The notes below the pieces were generated by a model that was given only the letters and a program-made list of their open reading frames with translations, had not been told where the DNA came from and made no database searches. From positions 1 through 7,425 of the forward strand of contig QHZK01000387.1 of the NCBI GenBank assembly GCA_003224635.1: a DNA stretch of 7,425 nt, written 5' to 3'. Positions 5,921 through 7,425 of this stretch are shown here, piece after piece. Origin of the DNA: Acidobacteriota bacterium (GTDB lineage: Bacteria > Acidobacteriota > Terriglobia > UBA7540). Every line of letters begins with the position of its first letter. Within the stretch, counting starts at the first letter, position 1. The translations under genes and the position numbers were made by a program.

Positions 5921-6889
5921 TTATCCGCGCCGCGCCACGTAGAGCAGAAGCGCGAAAATGATGACGGGAATCAGGGCCAGCGCGAGATAGAACAGGATTC
6001 TTCTCGGCCACGGCCTGCGCCGCCACTTCCAGTCCCGCAGCTCGGGGCGCTCGGCCGCGCCGACCTGGTCCTGGTGCTCGAGGTCCCAGGCAAACTCGCG
6101 CGCGCTCGCGTAGCGCTTCGAGGGGTCGCGTTCCAGAGCCCGATAGATGATTTCCTGGAGCTGAGGGGAAATCGCGGGATCGATCTCGCGCGGCGGTACC
6201 GGGCTGTTCAGCAGCCGGTCGTTCATGATGACGAACGCATTGGGCCCAGTGAACGGCGCCTTCCCAGTCAGCATTTCGTACAACATGACTCCGACCGCGT
6301 ATAAATCGCTGCGGGCGTCCCCGCGCTTCCCTTTGACCTGTTCGGGGGAGATGTAGTCGGGCGTTCCCAGGGTCTGCGAGAGCTTGGCGAACGTCAGCCG
6401 CCGCGCTCCGGTCTTGGCCGCGATGCCGAAGTCGATGAGCTTGATGCGGTCTTCGGCGTCGACCATGACGTTTTCGGGCTTCAGATCGCGGTGCACGATC
6501 CCGTGACTGTGAAGGTATTCGAGCGTGTCCAGTATCCGGAGCGCAATCCGCACCGCGCGCTCGGGGGGGAGCTTCCTTTGCTCGTTCAGAACCTGCCGGA
6601 GCAGCCGCCCCTCCACCCACTCCATGACCATGTAGACCTGGCTGCGTCCGTCCTCGGCGATCACCTTCATCACGCCGGGGTGGTCCATGGCCTTGCCGAT
6701 TTCCTCCTCACGATGAAAGCGCTCGAAGAAGACCGGGTCGCTCTCCATCTCAGGATGCGGGACCTTGATGGCAACCGGACGGCCCGTGCGCACGTCCGTG
6801 GCGCGAAAGATCGAGGCCATGCCGCTGCGCGCCGCCACGCCTTCGATGCGGTAATGATCGAGTTGATCGCCAGGATGGAGTGGGGTCAT
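5921..6889 (-). CDS. Membrane-anchored Hanks-type Ser/Thr protein kinase (PknB-like)
   Basis: Phosphorylates Ser/Thr residues on cytoplasmic targets; 322 residues. Kinase landmarks in order: a modified glycine loop VAARSGMASIF (18-28), VAIK with Lys42, a Glu-rich helix C (FHREEEIG), the catalytic loop HRDLKPEN (133-140, Asp135), DFG (153-155), an activation segment with LTFAKLSQTLGT, then PDYISPEQ and SDLYAVGVMLYEMLTGKAPF. All catalytic residues are present, so it should be active. After the domain a basic stretch (RDWKWRRRPWPRR) leads into one hydrophobic segment, about 298-319, ending RRG. The kinase is therefore tethered at the inner membrane with almost no periplasmic part and no PASTA or other sensor domain. 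The ATG at 6889 lies 12 nt after the phosphatase stop and has no strong Shine-Dalgarno, consistent with translational coupling. The antiporter gene follows 71 bp downstream. Confidence 0.96.
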   Translation of the reverse strand: MTPLHPGDQLDHYRIEGVAARSGMASIFRATDVRTGRPVAIKVPHPEMESDPVFFERFHREEEIGKAMDHPGVMKVIAEDGRSQVYMVMEWVEGRLLRQVLNEQRKLPPERAVRIALRILDTLEYLHSHGIVHRDLKPENVMVDAEDRIKLIDFGIAAKTGARRLTFAKLSQTLGTPDYISPEQVKGKRGDARSDLYAVGVMLYEMLTGKAPFTGPNAFVIMNDRLLNSPVPPREIDPAISPQLQEIIYRALERDPSKRYASAREFAWDLEHQDQVGAAERPELRDWKWRRRPWPRRILFYLALALIPVIIFALLLYVARRG

Positions 6890-6901
6890 CGGCGGCGCAG
6901 G

Positions 6902-7425
6902 TCAGGGGCGAAAGGCCGCTGGCACGCTTCGAACGCGGACGAGCTGCACGCTGATATTATCGCTGCCGTCCCGCTCGTTCGCAAGCGCCACCAGCTCCCG
7001 TGCGGCCGCGTTCAAGTCAGGGCTGCGGCTGACGACGCGGGCTAGGTCCGATTCGGGAACGGCGCCGTAGAGGCCGTCCGAGCAAAGCACGAGCACGTCG
7101 CCCGCAAGCACCTGGTGCTCGCCGGTCTCGACGCCGACAAACAGATCGCCTCCAAGCGAGCGGCTGAGCACGTGGCGGGTCTCGACCTCCGCCGCTTCCT
7201 GGGCAGAGAGCAGACCCAGGCGGGCCTGCTCGCTGGCGACGGTGTGATCGCGCGTGAGCGCCGCCGCGCTGCCGCTCCGGACCAGATAACACCGCGAATC
7301 ACCCACGTGGGCCACCACCGCGCGATCGAAGCGGAGGGCGCAGGCAACCAGCGTGGTTGACATCGCCGCGCCGGCGGGGCCGGCCTTGGTCCCGGTCTCG
7401 AGCACGTGCGCGTTAGCCGCCTGCA
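6902..7425 (-). CDS. PP2C-type Ser/Thr protein phosphatase, C-terminal part (runs off the right edge)
   Basis: Metal-dependent phosphatase that removes phosphate from Ser/Thr, the usual partner of PknB-like kinases. About 174 residues are visible and the frame is open to the window edge, so the first metal-binding motifs (the RxxNED-like and DGxGG blocks) are outside. Visible family blocks, with positions counted from the first full codon: AAMSTTLVA (about 25-33), corresponding to the usual GMGTTL; VVAHVGDSRCYLV (about 41-53); LTRDHT; HVLSRSLGG; VLVLCSDGLYGAV (about 114-126) with a metal-binding Asp; and the terminal GSDNISVQLVRV with the last metal-binding Asp-Asn. No membrane segment or added domain is seen. 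A GTG at 7405 could be read as a start, but the codons before it (QAANAH) continue the family pattern, so the gene is partial. The kinase begins 12 nt after its TGA, indicating one operon. Confidence 0.94.
   Translation of the reverse strand, partial: QAANAHVLETGTKAGPAGAAMSTTLVACALRFDRAVVAHVGDSRCYLVRSGSAAALTRDHTVASEQARLGLLSAQEAAEVETRHVLSRSLGGDLFVGVETGEHQVLAGDVLVLCSDGLYGAVPESDLARVVSRSPDLNAAARELVALANERDGSDNISVQLVRVRSVPAAFRP

Noticed and set aside
5850..6620. 257-codon N-terminal extension in frame with the antiporter (684 residues in total)
   Set aside because: The extra part overlaps the kinase gene in another frame, is low-complexity Arg/Ala/Gly/Pro, and lies upstream of the normal CPA2 N-terminus.

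Overview
The window looks like a chromosomal segment of a GC-rich, Gram-negative-type bacterium, most likely an acidobacterium. That placement is inferred from the style of the protein sequences, the dnaG-rpoD linkage without rpsU, the short-octamer and 'GTCATTCTGAGCG' type intergenic repeats, and an uncharacterised Cys-rich protein of a kind I associate with that phylum. It is not proven by a marker gene. No rRNA, tRNA, CRISPR array, transposase or phage gene was seen.

Left part (1-2417, all on the minus strand): the replication/transcription pair dnaG (DNA primase) and rpoD (primary sigma factor, only the first 72 codons inside the window). Between them lies a 61-codon gene. Its ribosome-binding site overlaps the dnaG stop codon, and its protein resembles the C-terminal tail of DnaG. 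About 260 bp without a gene separate the small gene from rpoD. Both the small gene and rpoD appear to use TTG starts.

Middle part (2418-3402): a composite repeat element of about 210 bp fills the dnaG upstream region. It consists of an 8-bp tandem array, a perfect 25-bp inverted repeat, and a second 8-bp array in the opposite orientation. It ends only 5 bp from the dnaG start codon. Next comes a minus-strand gene for an uncharacterised protein with an N-terminal Cys-rich, probably zinc-binding, module and a helical C-terminal part.

Right part (3403-7425): thiO (glycine oxidase, thiamine biosynthesis) runs on the plus strand and overlaps tail-to-tail with the last gene of a minus-strand operon. 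In transcription order that operon is a PP2C-type Ser/Thr phosphatase (5' end beyond the window), a membrane-anchored Hanks-type Ser/Thr kinase, and a CPA2 cation/proton antiporter. Kinase and phosphatase form an obvious opposing pair, and the antiporter is a candidate target by position.

The points most worth a second look are the primase-tail-like small gene between dnaG and rpoD, the symmetric octamer/palindrome element abutting dnaG, the likely loss of the thiO stop codon by one T, and the phosphatase-kinase-antiporter operon. No complete new defence or mobile system was found.
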